DNA of 6,783 nt from Dehalococcoidia bacterium (GCA_030640495.1 DAOWJH010000090.1:1-6783); one strand, 5' to 3'; positions 1 through 6,112 are shown, counted from the stretch's first letter. Notes: generated by a model from the letters alone, not told the origin. Numbers and translations are program-made.

Positions 1-143
1 CTATTACTTTCCTCTACTGTTATTCGCCCCTCAAGATAATCCGTTTCAATAGCTCGCCATGCATCCGGAGCAAAATGCTCCCGAATGAGGACACTGAGGT
101 TATTCCTGATAATGGTACCGTCAAAATCACACTGTATAATCAT
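1..143 (-). CDS. HAD-superfamily phosphatase, MtnX/phosphoserine-phosphatase-like (N-terminal part only)
   Basis: Only the first 47 codons are inside the window; the gene runs off the left edge. The ATG is the reverse complement of cat at 141-143. The protein begins MIIQCDFDGTI, the HAD motif I (DxDGT) with nucleophile Asp6 and acid/base Asp8. It continues with a helical stretch (EHFAPDAWRAIE, then a YLEGRITVEES segment) that resembles the cap region start of MtnX-like HAD-IB phosphatases, where FAP-x-W and L-x-x-x-[IL]-[ST]-x-[EK]-E are typical. HAD phosphatases use the first Asp to form a phospho-aspartate and hydrolyse small phosphomonoesters. It is the third gene of a minus-strand operon, 34 bp after the CDP-alcohol transferase. 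The context suggests it dephosphorylates the product of that enzyme, or that it belongs to another solute pathway. HAD membership is secure; the substrate is inference. Confidence 0.8.
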   Translation of the reverse strand, partial: MIIQCDFDGTIIRNNLSVLIREHFAPDAWRAIETDYLEGRITVEESN

Positions 144-177
144 GAGTAATTACTCTCGGATTTTATAAACAAAATCA

Positions 178-780
178 TTACCGGAGATGGCGGTAAGTAA
201 AAATGAGCCTCGAAATTATTATTAGATGAGTCAACGTAGCGATAACAATAAGGCAGAAGTAGCCTTGGCCAATAATGGCTCCTATCATCACTATGAACAG
301 TCTGATATCTCGTGAGGCTAGGGATAAAAAACCTCGGTCGAAATGGTGTCGGAACTCCGCGCTAACACGTGCTCGGCTGTAGCTTACTCCAATAGTACCG
401 GTGACAGAAAGAAAGCCGAGTAACCATACATATGGGTATACCTCATTAAAAGCTGACCACATTGTCAGTCCCAATATGATCAGTATATCGGCGTATCGGT
501 CAAGTACAGAGTCTAGGAAGCCGCCGAACTCCGATGCCATACCTTTGAGCCGGGCCAAGCTTCCATCTGTACCATCAACAATGGATGATAGCTGAACTAA
601 AAAGCCTGCTATTATGTTATAGTCAAAAATAAAGCTGACAAAAGCCAGCAGGGCAATGCCGAACGCTGTCCATGTCATCTGATTGGGGGTTACTTTTGTC
701 TTTGCCAGCAGCCTTGCCATTGGCTCTGACATTTTCCTGTTAACGTGCTTGGAAATATAGCCATCGTACACGGTCTCCAT
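178..780 (-). CDS. CDP-alcohol phosphatidyltransferase family membrane enzyme (DIPP-synthase-like)
   Basis: A 200-residue integral membrane protein with the complete family signature D-x2-D-G-x2-A-R-x8-G-x3-D-x3-D: Asp69, Asp72, Gly73, Ala76, Arg77, Gly86, Asp90 and Asp94. The Asp residues bind the metals that activate the incoming hydroxyl against a CDP-linked substrate. Hydrophobic segments at about 36-52, 55-68, 97-111, 117-133 and 160-190 fit the usual six-helix fold. The N-terminus (DGYISKHVNRKMS, then VTPNQMT) resembles the C-terminal domain of bifunctional inositol-1-phosphate cytidylyltransferase/di-myo-inositol-phosphate-phosphate synthases more than PgsA or PssA. The gene starts 9 bp after the stop of the nucleotidyltransferase gene, so the two are probably co-translated; a GGGGA run about 12 nt upstream may act as ribosome site. 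Family assignment is firm. The exact alcohol (inositol phosphate, a glycerol lipid) is inferred from the neighbour. Confidence 0.9.
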   Translation of the reverse strand: METVYDGYISKHVNRKMSEPMARLLAKTKVTPNQMTWTAFGIALLAFVSFIFDYNIIAGFLVQLSSIVDGTDGSLARLKGMASEFGGFLDSVLDRYADILIILGLTMWSAFNEVYPYVWLLGFLSVTGTIGVSYSRARVSAEFRHHFDRGFLSLASRDIRLFIVMIGAIIGQGYFCLIVIATLTHLIIISRLIFTYRHLR

Positions 781-789
781 CCTTATCTG

Positions 790-1515
790 CTATCCCCTTA
801 CCATATCTAAGTCTTCCTTGGTATCTATATCTGCCCAGAAGCAGCCGCTAACATCGCAGGTATCAAAAGAGTGCCCCTGGCCGATTAGGTAGCGGATAAC
901 ACCACTGATGGTAACCTCAGTGCCACGGCGTTGAACAAGCTCGTGTAGAGCCTGAAAGAAGTTCTCTGCCAGCAGAAAAACCCCGGTATCGAGAGCATCC
1001 CAGTAAACAAGGCCCTTGCCGATGTTTCTAATGCAGCCAGCACTATCAACCACGACCTTAGTCGCCTCGGCCAGTTCATGGTGGTGAGCTGGCGTATAAT
1101 CAACGCAAAGTGTTTCATTGAAGATCTGCTTATCTAGAAGACGCTTTACTATCTCCCCATCAATTACGTGGTCTCCCATGCATAAAACGACTGGCTCTTC
1201 CTGCACCCACTCTCTAGCTTTATATACTGAGATGGCGTTCCCACCGAGATAATCGGAGTTATAGATATATTGCAGCTTTACACCAAAGTCATCGCCATTG
1301 CCCAGCGTCTCTATTACCTTATCTCCTAAGTAACCAACCACAACGGCTATATCAATAACTCCCGCGGCTGCCAATGCCTCAATAGGGTACCTTATTAATT
1401 GCTCCTTACCATTCACTGGTAGCAGAACCTTTGGGCAGATGGCAGTCAGAGAGCCTAGGCGGCCACCATCACCAGCAGCCAGGATAATACCTTTTCTAAC
1501 TTTTTCTTTACGCAT
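790..1515 (-). CDS. NTP-transferase, probable CTP:inositol-1-phosphate cytidylyltransferase-like
   Basis: A 241-residue soluble Rossmann-type nucleotidyltransferase. Visible motifs are the pyrophosphorylase loop GIILAAGDGGRLGSLT (9-24) with Arg19, the PK pair (28-29) followed by LLPVNGK, the YNSDYLGGNAIS segment (85-96), the metal-binding MGDH (113-116) and the late FWADIDT (226-232) typical of sugar-phosphate and inositol-phosphate cytidylyl/thymidylyl transferases. It would transfer a nucleotide from an NTP to a sugar or inositol phosphate, releasing pyrophosphate. Because the next gene is a CDP-alcohol transferase, CTP and a CDP-inositol-type product are the best guess; in many thermophiles the two domains are fused, here they are separate genes. 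Start: ATG at 1515; AGGAG lies 13 nt upstream, longer than ideal, but no in-frame alternative with a better site exists. It is the first gene of the operon, read from a promoter at about 1628-1656. Alternatives are a mannose- or glucose-1-phosphate nucleotidyltransferase. Confidence 0.87.
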   Translation of the reverse strand: MRKEKVRKGIILAAGDGGRLGSLTAICPKVLLPVNGKEQLIRYPIEALAAAGVIDIAVVVGYLGDKVIETLGNGDDFGVKLQYIYNSDYLGGNAISVYKAREWVQEEPVVLCMGDHVIDGEIVKRLLDKQIFNETLCVDYTPAHHHELAEATKVVVDSAGCIRNIGKGLVYWDALDTGVFLLAENFFQALHELVQRRGTEVTISGVIRYLIGQGHSFDTCDVSGCFWADIDTKEDLDMVRG

Positions 1516-1565
1516 TATGATGCATCGTCTCCTGTTTCACAGAAACTCCGGGATACTAGTACTGA

Positions 1566-1618
1566 TACCTGGAGGTACCTGCTTGCAATACTTTGATGTG
1601 CTTCGTCGGGTGCAGGTA
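1566..1618. promoter_or_regulatory. Cluster of AGGTA/TACCT inverted repeats in the operon leader
   Basis: TACCT (1566-1570) and AGGTA (1573-1577) form an inverted repeat with a 2-bp centre. AGGTACCT (1573-1580) is a perfect 8-bp palindrome. TACCTGC (1576-1582) is repeated in inverted form as GCAGGTA (1612-1618). The last arm sits at the predicted transcription start of the minus-strand operon, so the cluster could be an operator or fold into a leader hairpin. Only the symmetry is observed; the role is inference. Confidence 0.35.
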
Positions 1619-1627
1619 GTTAACACT

Positions 1628-1656
1628 ATACTAAGAAAAAAGGCGCAGTTTGTCAA
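1628..1656 (-). promoter_or_regulatory. Predicted sigma70 promoter of the nucleotidyltransferase operon
   Basis: On the minus strand there is a perfect TTGACA (1656 to 1651), a 17-nt spacer and TAGTAT (1633 to 1628); TATAGT overlaps at 1630-1625 as an alternative -10. Transcription would start near 1620 and give a leader of about 100 nt before the ATG at 1515. Confidence 0.6.
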
Positions 1657-1742
1657 CCAAGGATGATAGGAGGTTCGTTGGCTAATTAAGATCCCATCTC
1701 GAGACACTGATGCTGATCGTACAGCCCCTCGGAATGGTCAAT

Positions 1743-1865
1743 CTGAACCTCATTCGTTTGACGAACACGCCTAAATATAATAAACTTATATTGTTGGTTG
1801 CGGACAAGATACGAGTAGCTCCGGCAACGCCGAAATAAGCTGCTTCTTCTCGAATGAAAGTTCAG
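1743..1865 (+). repeat. Dispersed 123-bp repeat, copy 1
   Basis: This copy matches 4584-4706 with about 10 differences in 123 bp and no gaps. The ends are inverted repeats: CTGAACCTCATTCG at 1743-1756 and CGAATGAAAGTTCAG at 1851-1865 (reverse complement CTGAACTTTCATTCG). Just inside the left end, TTCG-tttga-CGAA forms a second small inverted repeat. Most differences fall in one block at about 1823-1834. Both strands read open for some way, but the substitutions do not look synonymous, so it is treated as non-coding. It resembles a small non-autonomous element; no target-site duplication is obvious. Similarity to the third copy continues rightwards to 1889 (27 nt, 24 identical to 6354-6380). 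Confidence 0.75.
1758..1786 (+). promoter_or_regulatory. Promoter-like motif inside repeat copy 1
   Basis: TTGACG (1758-1763), a 17-nt spacer and TAAACT (1781-1786) point towards the histidine kinase. A perfect TATAAT also lies at 1776-1781, but only 12 nt from the -35. The same arrangement is kept in all three copies of the repeat. Confidence 0.4.
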
Positions 1866-1889
1866 GAACTGTCCAGGCTCGGCAGCCAT

Positions 1890-2087
1890 TTAAGGTAATA
1901 AAATTACCTCAATTACCCCTCGATTTGTTATTCCTCTGCACAGCTATAAATTTCGGCAGAATGCTAAACTTCCTTACTAATAAATTGAACCCCTACCTTG
2001 AGGGCCTCCTCATTTTGTAGTGTTACCCACTTGAGCTCCCCCCCATTCATCATCTGTATGTTATTACGTGCCTATAGTCCATAAGGT
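1890..2087. other. Intergenic stretch with two small inverted repeats, no gene seen
   Basis: No credible coding sequence is present here. AGGTAAT (1893-1899) and ATTACCT (1903-1909) form a perfect 7-bp inverted repeat around AAA. TGAGG/CCTCA (1999-2003 and 2008-2012) followed by TTTT (2013-2016) looks like a weak terminator on the plus strand and could end transcripts starting in the 123-bp repeat before they reach the kinase gene. Confidence 0.3.
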
Positions 2088-2116
2088 TTGACAAATGGCA
2101 TCAAAAGCTATAAAGT
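2088..2116 (+). promoter_or_regulatory. Predicted sigma70 promoter of the histidine kinase region
   Basis: A perfect TTGACA (2088-2093), a 17-nt spacer and TAAAGT (2111-2116); TATAAA at 2109 and TATACT at 2116-2121 are overlapping -10 alternatives. It lies about 70 bp before the small ORF at 2188 and 200 bp before the kinase ATG. Confidence 0.55.
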
Positions 2117-2187
2117 ATACTCCCTACAGAAGGTTGAGATTACACTTCTGTCACTTTTGTTGCCATTCTGATTTCAAAGAGTAGGGA

Positions 2188-2343
2188 ATGAGGGACTTTG
2201 ATAAAACACAAGAGCAGCTCATAAATGAATTAGTGCAAATGCGCCAACGGATTGCTGAAAAAAACCAAATGATGGTCAGCCTATCTCACACAGTGAGTGA
2301 GCAGAAAGAGGAGTACATATGCGTAGCCTCAGCTGGAGAGTGA
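2188..2343 (+). CDS. Possible small coiled-coil ORF overlapping the kinase start
   Basis: An ATG at 2188 opens a 51-residue frame. It starts MRDFDKTQEQLINELVQM and continues RQRIAEKNQMMVSLSHTVSE, a charged, heptad-like helix, and ends 25 bp inside the kinase gene in another frame. GAG six nt upstream of the ATG is a modest ribosome site. The sequence is very like the short coiled-coil leader (K-T-x-E-Q-L-I-N-E-L-x-x-M-R-Q-R-I-A-E) that begins many soluble PAS-containing sensor kinases. Two readings are possible: a leader peptide translationally coupled to the kinase, or a leftover N-terminus from another kinase now joined to a new membrane sensor. Its last residues (YICVASAGE) are just the shadow of the kinase gene. 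The frame is seen directly; its expression is unproven. Confidence 0.45.
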   Translation: MRDFDKTQEQLINELVQMRQRIAEKNQMMVSLSHTVSEQKEEYICVASAGE

Positions 2344-4391
2344 AACTGATGGCGCTCTTCACACTGGTTTTACTTGCGTCGCTACTGTTACAATTATTCT
2401 ACGTTCTTCCGGCTATCCGAAACCAGCAACTAGAAATGACAAAGGTCCAGCAGAGAGAGGTCGCCCGCAATGTTGGTTGGGAACTGGAGCGCGATCTAAA
2501 TAGGATCGCGAATGAGCTGACGACGATAGCTAAGGGGGCGGAGTTTCGCAATATGGATGTTGTCAACCAGCCACAGGTCATGGGCGAGATTGTTGAGATT
2601 TCAACGTCTCTCAGCTCTCTTTTGGTAATGGATGCCGAAGGCTGGTTCGTTTCCGGTACTGTGGATAACTTTCCCGCCTACACAACCAAGAGCTATGCTG
2701 ATAAACCCTACTTTATCGTTCCTTTTGAGCAAGGCGAAGTCAGCTTCGACCGTCCTCAGTTCTATTCCCAACCAGAGATTGTAGCCACTAGTGTTAGTGT
2801 ACCTATCGAGTCAGATACAGGAGAGAGAGTGGGTGTTCTAGTAGGCAATGTGGTGCTGAACGAACTGATTGAATATGTGACAAACTATCCGCTACAAGAA
2901 GAACAGATCGCCTTCTTGGTAGATAGAGAAGGCAGGGTAGTTGCTCATTCCGAGATAGACCTGTTCGCTCTCGAAGAGAGTCCACTGTCGTTGGACTACA
3001 GTGACTGGCCAATGGTGCAAACCGTCATGGCTGCGGGGCGGGGGGTAGATGGGTATCAAAAGTATGTTACCGCCGGTGTGTCTTACTTTGCCACCTATGC
3101 TATCCTGGAACCCAATGGCTGGGGGGCAGTGGTAGAAGTCCCGATGTCTGTGATATTGGCTAAATCTAACGTGCTGAGCGCGCAACTCATGTTGATCAAC
3201 ATTGTGCTCTTTACTGTTGCGCTGGGTATAACGCTCGTCCTTACAAAGCAGATAATGGCTGCACAGAAGTGGGCGGAGGACAGATTACGAGAATCCGAGG
3301 AAAAGTTCCGAGTTTTCATGGAAACTGCCACTGATTTGATGGCTATTACAGATAAAGATGGAAAATATACTTATGTGAATGATTCAATGGCAAGGACTTT
3401 AGGATATTCTAAAGAAGAGCTGATTGGAATGCATGTTACCCAGGTTTTAAAAAGGGAAGCTGTGGAAAAGGATTTCAAACCAAATTGGGACAAATTCGTT
3501 ATTAATAGAGAAATTAGTCTTGAAACTACTTTTTTAACTAAAGAGGGGAAGGAAATTTGCTGTGAAATAAAGACTCTTGCTGTTTATGATAGTGATGGTA
3601 ACTATGTAGGAAGTAGAGCAGTACATCGTGATATCACCGAGCGCAAGCGAATGGAGCAGGAACTCGTAGAGAAAACTGCGCAGGCAGAAGCAGCTAGCCA
3701 GTATAAATCTGAATTTCTGGCACATATGTCCCATGAATTACGAACCCCACTCAATGTCATCATTGGCTTTTCTGAGTTGATGCTGGATGGGGTGCCGGGA
3801 AAGGTTAATGAGGAACAGAAGCAATGCCTTAGCGATGTTTTGACTAGTAGCCAGCACCTGCTGAGCGTAATTAACGAGGTCCTTGACCTGGCTAAGATAG
3901 AGTCGGGTGAAGTGGAACTCAAGTTGAGTAATATCAGACTGACCGGTGTAATACAATCGTTAAGAAATGAAATGATGCCCATTCTTACTGCCAAAAAGCA
4001 GAGCCTTGAAGTTAATGTGGAAGAGGGGCTTCCCATGGTTCGTGCCGATAGGAACAGAGTAAGGCAGGTGCTCCTCAACCTGCTCAGCAACGCGAGTAAA
4101 TTTACACCCGAAAGCGGCAAGCTGAAGGTTGAGGCAGTCAGGGAGAATAATTGGTGTCGTATCAGCGTGGTTGATAATGGAATCGGTATCAAGAAGGATG
4201 ACCAGGAAAGGATATTTGAACAATTTTCCCAGCTAGATAGTAATCTAACGAAGGAGGAGGGCGGTACTGGTCTGGGGTTGGCAATTGTCAAGCAAATCAT
4301 AGAAAAGCACGGCGGGCGAATTTGGGTAGAGAGTGAATACGGAAATGGAAGCCGCTTTACTTTTACTTTGCCCCTAGCCGCCGCCGCTTAG
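2319..4391 (+). CDS. Membrane sensor histidine kinase (dCache-like sensor, PAS, HisKA, HATPase_c)
   Basis: A 690-residue two-component sensor. Domains in order: TM1 (about 10-32); an extracytoplasmic sensor (about 35-280) with the dCache-type segment KPYFIVPFEQGE (129-140) and VATSVSVPI...GVLVGNVVL; TM2 (about 286-308); a short helix; PAS (about 326-440, ESEEKF to DITERKR); HisKA with the H-box FLAHMSHELRTPLN and phospho-acceptor His472; HATPase_c with N-box Asn587/Asn591, G1 DNGIGI (619-624), F-box FEQF (633-636) and G2 GGTGLGLAI (648-656). All catalytic boxes are intact, so it should autophosphorylate in response to an external ligand. Start: GAGGAG at 2308-2313 lies 5 nt before the ATG. 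The PAS-coding part (about 3320-3620) is strikingly AT-rich. The adjacent response-regulator gene is only a remnant, so any partner is elsewhere. The ligand cannot be told from sequence. Confidence 0.95.
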   Translation: MRSLSWRVKLMALFTLVLLASLLLQLFYVLPAIRNQQLEMTKVQQREVARNVGWELERDLNRIANELTTIAKGAEFRNMDVVNQPQVMGEIVEISTSLSSLLVMDAEGWFVSGTVDNFPAYTTKSYADKPYFIVPFEQGEVSFDRPQFYSQPEIVATSVSVPIESDTGERVGVLVGNVVLNELIEYVTNYPLQEEQIAFLVDREGRVVAHSEIDLFALEESPLSLDYSDWPMVQTVMAAGRGVDGYQKYVTAGVSYFATYAILEPNGWGAVVEVPMSVILAKSNVLSAQLMLINIVLFTVALGITLVLTKQIMAAQKWAEDRLRESEEKFRVFMETATDLMAITDKDGKYTYVNDSMARTLGYSKEELIGMHVTQVLKREAVEKDFKPNWDKFVINREISLETTFLTKEGKEICCEIKTLAVYDSDGNYVGSRAVHRDITERKRMEQELVEKTAQAEAASQYKSEFLAHMSHELRTPLNVIIGFSELMLDGVPGKVNEEQKQCLSDVLTSSQHLLSVINEVLDLAKIESGEVELKLSNIRLTGVIQSLRNEMMPILTAKKQSLEVNVEEGLPMVRADRNRVRQVLLNLLSNASKFTPESGKLKVEAVRENNWCRISVVDNGIGIKKDDQERIFEQFSQLDSNLTKEEGGTGLGLAIVKQIIEKHGGRIWVESEYGNGSRFTFTLPLAAAA

Positions 4392-4446
4392 CCGTGGCCT
4401 GAGCAGGAAACGGGACAACTATTTTGAGCGGGGAGAAACAAGCACT

Positions 4447-4587
4447 GAAAAAATACTGATTACGGAAGACAACCCAGAAAATATGAGACTGGCTGACATG
4501 AGCCTGGAGCAAGAACCACTCCATGGAGGATGGCCAGTTTTCATAGCTGCCCCCGGGATTTTACACTTAGCCATAGGGTTAATCTGA
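4447..4587 (+). pseudogene. Truncated response-regulator (receiver domain) remnant
   Basis: The frame beginning at 4447 reads EKILITEDNPENMRLADMSLE (4447-4509). This is the beta1-alpha1 start of a CheY-like receiver domain, with the acidic pair Glu-Asp in ITEDN that binds Mg2+. After codon 4507-4509 the similarity stops, and the frame continues with unrelated residues to a TGA at 4585-4587 inside repeat copy 2. The phospho-acceptor Asp, Thr/Ser and Lys of a receiver are absent. No ATG, GTG or TTG stands in frame at the expected start; the codons before it are AGC-ACT preceded by ACA, so the start has also decayed. It lies 55 bp downstream of the histidine kinase, in the place of the cognate regulator. 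The break coincides with an IS21-like end motif, so insertion and deletion is a likely cause. Confidence 0.75.
4528..4570. mobile_element. Possible IS21-family end remnant
   Basis: Immediately after the receiver remnant breaks off, the sequence has TGGCCAGTTTTC (4531-4542) followed by GGGATTTTACAC (4555-4566). Sub-terminal repeats with a (G)TGG-x-CAGTTTT core are typical of IS21-family ends. No transposase gene is present here, so this would be a scar. The call rests on motif memory alone. Confidence 0.25.
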
Positions 4588-4706
4588 ACCTCATTCGTTT
4601 GACGAACACGCCTATATATAATAAACTTATACTGCTGGTTGCGGACAAGATACGAGTAGCTCCTGTAAAGCTGGTATAAGCTGCTTCTTCTCGAATGAAA
4701 GTTCGG
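4584..4706 (+). repeat. Dispersed 123-bp repeat, copy 2
   Basis: This copy has the same length as 1743-1865 and about 92% identity without gaps. The left arm CTGAACCTCATTCG (4584-4597) is identical to copy 1; the right arm is CGAATGAAAGTTCGG (4692-4706). The flanking sequence differs from copy 1 beyond a few bases, which places the ends of the element close to the inverted repeats. It lies between the response-regulator remnant and the duplicated-domain gene. Confidence 0.75.
4599..4627 (+). promoter_or_regulatory. Promoter-like motif inside repeat copy 2
   Basis: TTGACG (4599-4604), a 17-nt spacer and TAAACT (4622-4627), identical to copy 1 at both hexamers and pointing at the gene starting at 4874. 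A transcript would carry a leader of about 240 nt that includes the hairpin at 4778-4823. Confidence 0.4.
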
Positions 4707-4777
4707 GCACTGTCCTGAATGCCTAGCTACTTTAGAAGTATTCCAATCAGTGCTGGGCATGGAGATGGGAAAAATGT

Positions 4778-4823
4778 AAACAAGGCACCAAGAGGGCTTT
4801 TAGGGCAACTGTTGGTGCCGTTT
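4778..4823 (+). promoter_or_regulatory. Long hairpin in the leader of the duplicated-domain gene
   Basis: GGCACCAA (4784-4791) and TTGGTGCC (4812-4819) pair perfectly over 8 bp. Outside a 2-nt bulge, AAAC (4778-4781) pairs with GTTT (4820-4823). The loop is 20 nt. It lies 50 bp before the ATG at 4874 and is not followed by a strong U-run, so it looks more like a leader structure or protein-binding site than a terminator. Confidence 0.4.
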
Positions 4824-4873
4824 AATCTGGAAAGGGTCGGCTGCCAATTCGGGAGAGGAAGGGGGGAGGATAA

Positions 4874-6112
4874 ATGACAAAAATGAAAAAGTCCACCATT
4901 GGTTGCCTGGTAGTGATAGGAGCGGTGGTGCTGCTGTTCGTAGTTGTCGGCATTATCACCGCTATCTCCGAGCCTTCTGATACCGAGGAGTCCCCAACCA
5001 CGACACAGCCTTCGGTTGAAACCCTGGAAATAGAGCTTATGGAAGGGCAAAGCGAGGGGCTTATTGAGGTCAGTGCCCGCGGTACCGACACCCTTGAGTT
5101 TATCAAGCTGGACATTACATCCCAGAGTGATGACCGGCTGAATATTACCATTTTGCCAGGAACACTATTTGAGCCTCTATCAGCCAGTGTGCAGAGCATG
5201 GTAGCTACAACAGAGAAAAGCCTGATGCTACAACCGCATGAGACAACCGGGTCTTTTGCCATTAACACCGTCTCCGCCAACATGGAACTAGACATACCCG
5301 GCGAGGATGACAGCTTGGCGCTGAGTATGACTCCAGCCGGCGGGGAGTTTATGAAGCTGCTTAATTCAGCCAGTTTCCAGGATGAACCCTCTCGCATCAG
5401 GCAATTTGCCCTGTGGACTATCACCGATAACCCCAAGCGTAATGAATATGCTGGCATTGACTACTACGGAACGAAAACTACCCCCAATGATGAGCAGATT
5501 GAGAGGATACGGAGCCTGTTTGACGAGGTGGGAATCCCGACTGAAGAATATCAGGCGTTACAGATAGCGGTTTATGCCGAGCTTGTAGATGCACAAACCA
5601 GAGGACTTATTGAGGTCAACTCCTGTGGTCAAAATGCCATTAATTACATAGAGATAAGCCTTATCTCAAAGAGCGATGATGCTCTAGAAATTGCTATTTT
5701 ACCGGGGACAATATTTGAATCGCAGGTGGCAGGCGTCCAGAGTATGGTAGTTATCGCCGAGAAATTATTAATGCTGTATCCACACGAGACAGTGGGACCT
5801 ATTGACCTTAATACCGCCTGTGCCAACATGGAGCTAGATGCGCCCAGCAAGAGTGACAATCTGATACTGAGTTTAGAAGCAGCCCCCGATGACCTGATAC
5901 TTCTGCTAGACCTGCCTGATTTCCACGAAGAGGAATTTCGCATCAGGCAATTCGCCATCTGGACTATTACTGATAATCCCAAGCGTGATGAATATGTTGG
6001 CATTGGCACCTTTGGCATCGGTAGCGGTCCGAATGATGAAGAGATAGAGAAAATCCGGGTTCTTTTTGACAAAGCAGGAATTTCAACTGGCAAGTATCGG
6101 GCACTAAGCTAG
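4874..6112 (+). CDS. Membrane-anchored protein of two tandem copies of an unrecognised domain
   Basis: A 412-residue protein of unrecognised family. It starts with a short basic end (MTKMKKS), one strong TM or signal-anchor segment (about 8-31) and a Ser/Thr/Pro/Glu-rich linker (32-50), so the bulk should be outside the membrane. Two domains follow: about 51-229 and 233-411, about 52% identical by hand count (94 of 179) and in register at exactly 182 residues with no gaps. Shared blocks include GLIEV, ILPGT-x-FE, VQSMV, PHET-x-G, ANMELD, RIRQFA-x-WTITDNPKR and PNDE-x-IE. Alternating hydrophobic residues in the first part of each suggest a beta-sandwich, with a helical RIRQFA...LFD end. Cys11 sits too early for a lipobox. 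GGAGGA at 4865-4870 is 3 nt before the ATG, supporting Met1 over Met4. An adhesive or ligand-binding surface role is possible but not shown. Confidence 0.88.
   Translation: MTKMKKSTIGCLVVIGAVVLLFVVVGIITAISEPSDTEESPTTTQPSVETLEIELMEGQSEGLIEVSARGTDTLEFIKLDITSQSDDRLNITILPGTLFEPLSASVQSMVATTEKSLMLQPHETTGSFAINTVSANMELDIPGEDDSLALSMTPAGGEFMKLLNSASFQDEPSRIRQFALWTITDNPKRNEYAGIDYYGTKTTPNDEQIERIRSLFDEVGIPTEEYQALQIAVYAELVDAQTRGLIEVNSCGQNAINYIEISLISKSDDALEIAILPGTIFESQVAGVQSMVVIAEKLLMLYPHETVGPIDLNTACANMELDAPSKSDNLILSLEAAPDDLILLLDLPDFHEEEFRIRQFAIWTITDNPKRDEYVGIGTFGIGSGPNDEEIEKIRVLFDKAGISTGKYRALS

Noticed and set aside
1686..1889. Minus-strand 67-codon frame, sharing a stretch of sequence with the minus-strand frame at 4419-4760
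   Set aside because: The similarity is fully explained by the 123-bp DNA repeat; the differences alter residues, the ends of the two frames are unrelated and no ribosome site is seen.
3602..4300. 232-codon minus-strand frame
   Set aside because: It is antisense to the HisKA-HATPase part of the kinase, is Ser/Leu-rich and shows no family motif; it is a shadow.
4874..4930. Lipoprotein signal with Cys11
   Set aside because: The Cys comes before, not after, the hydrophobic core, so there is no lipobox; a TM anchor fits better.
4822..5457. 211-codon minus-strand frame
   Set aside because: It is antisense to the first repeat of the duplicated-domain protein; a matching shadow exists antisense to the second repeat, as expected from the duplication.
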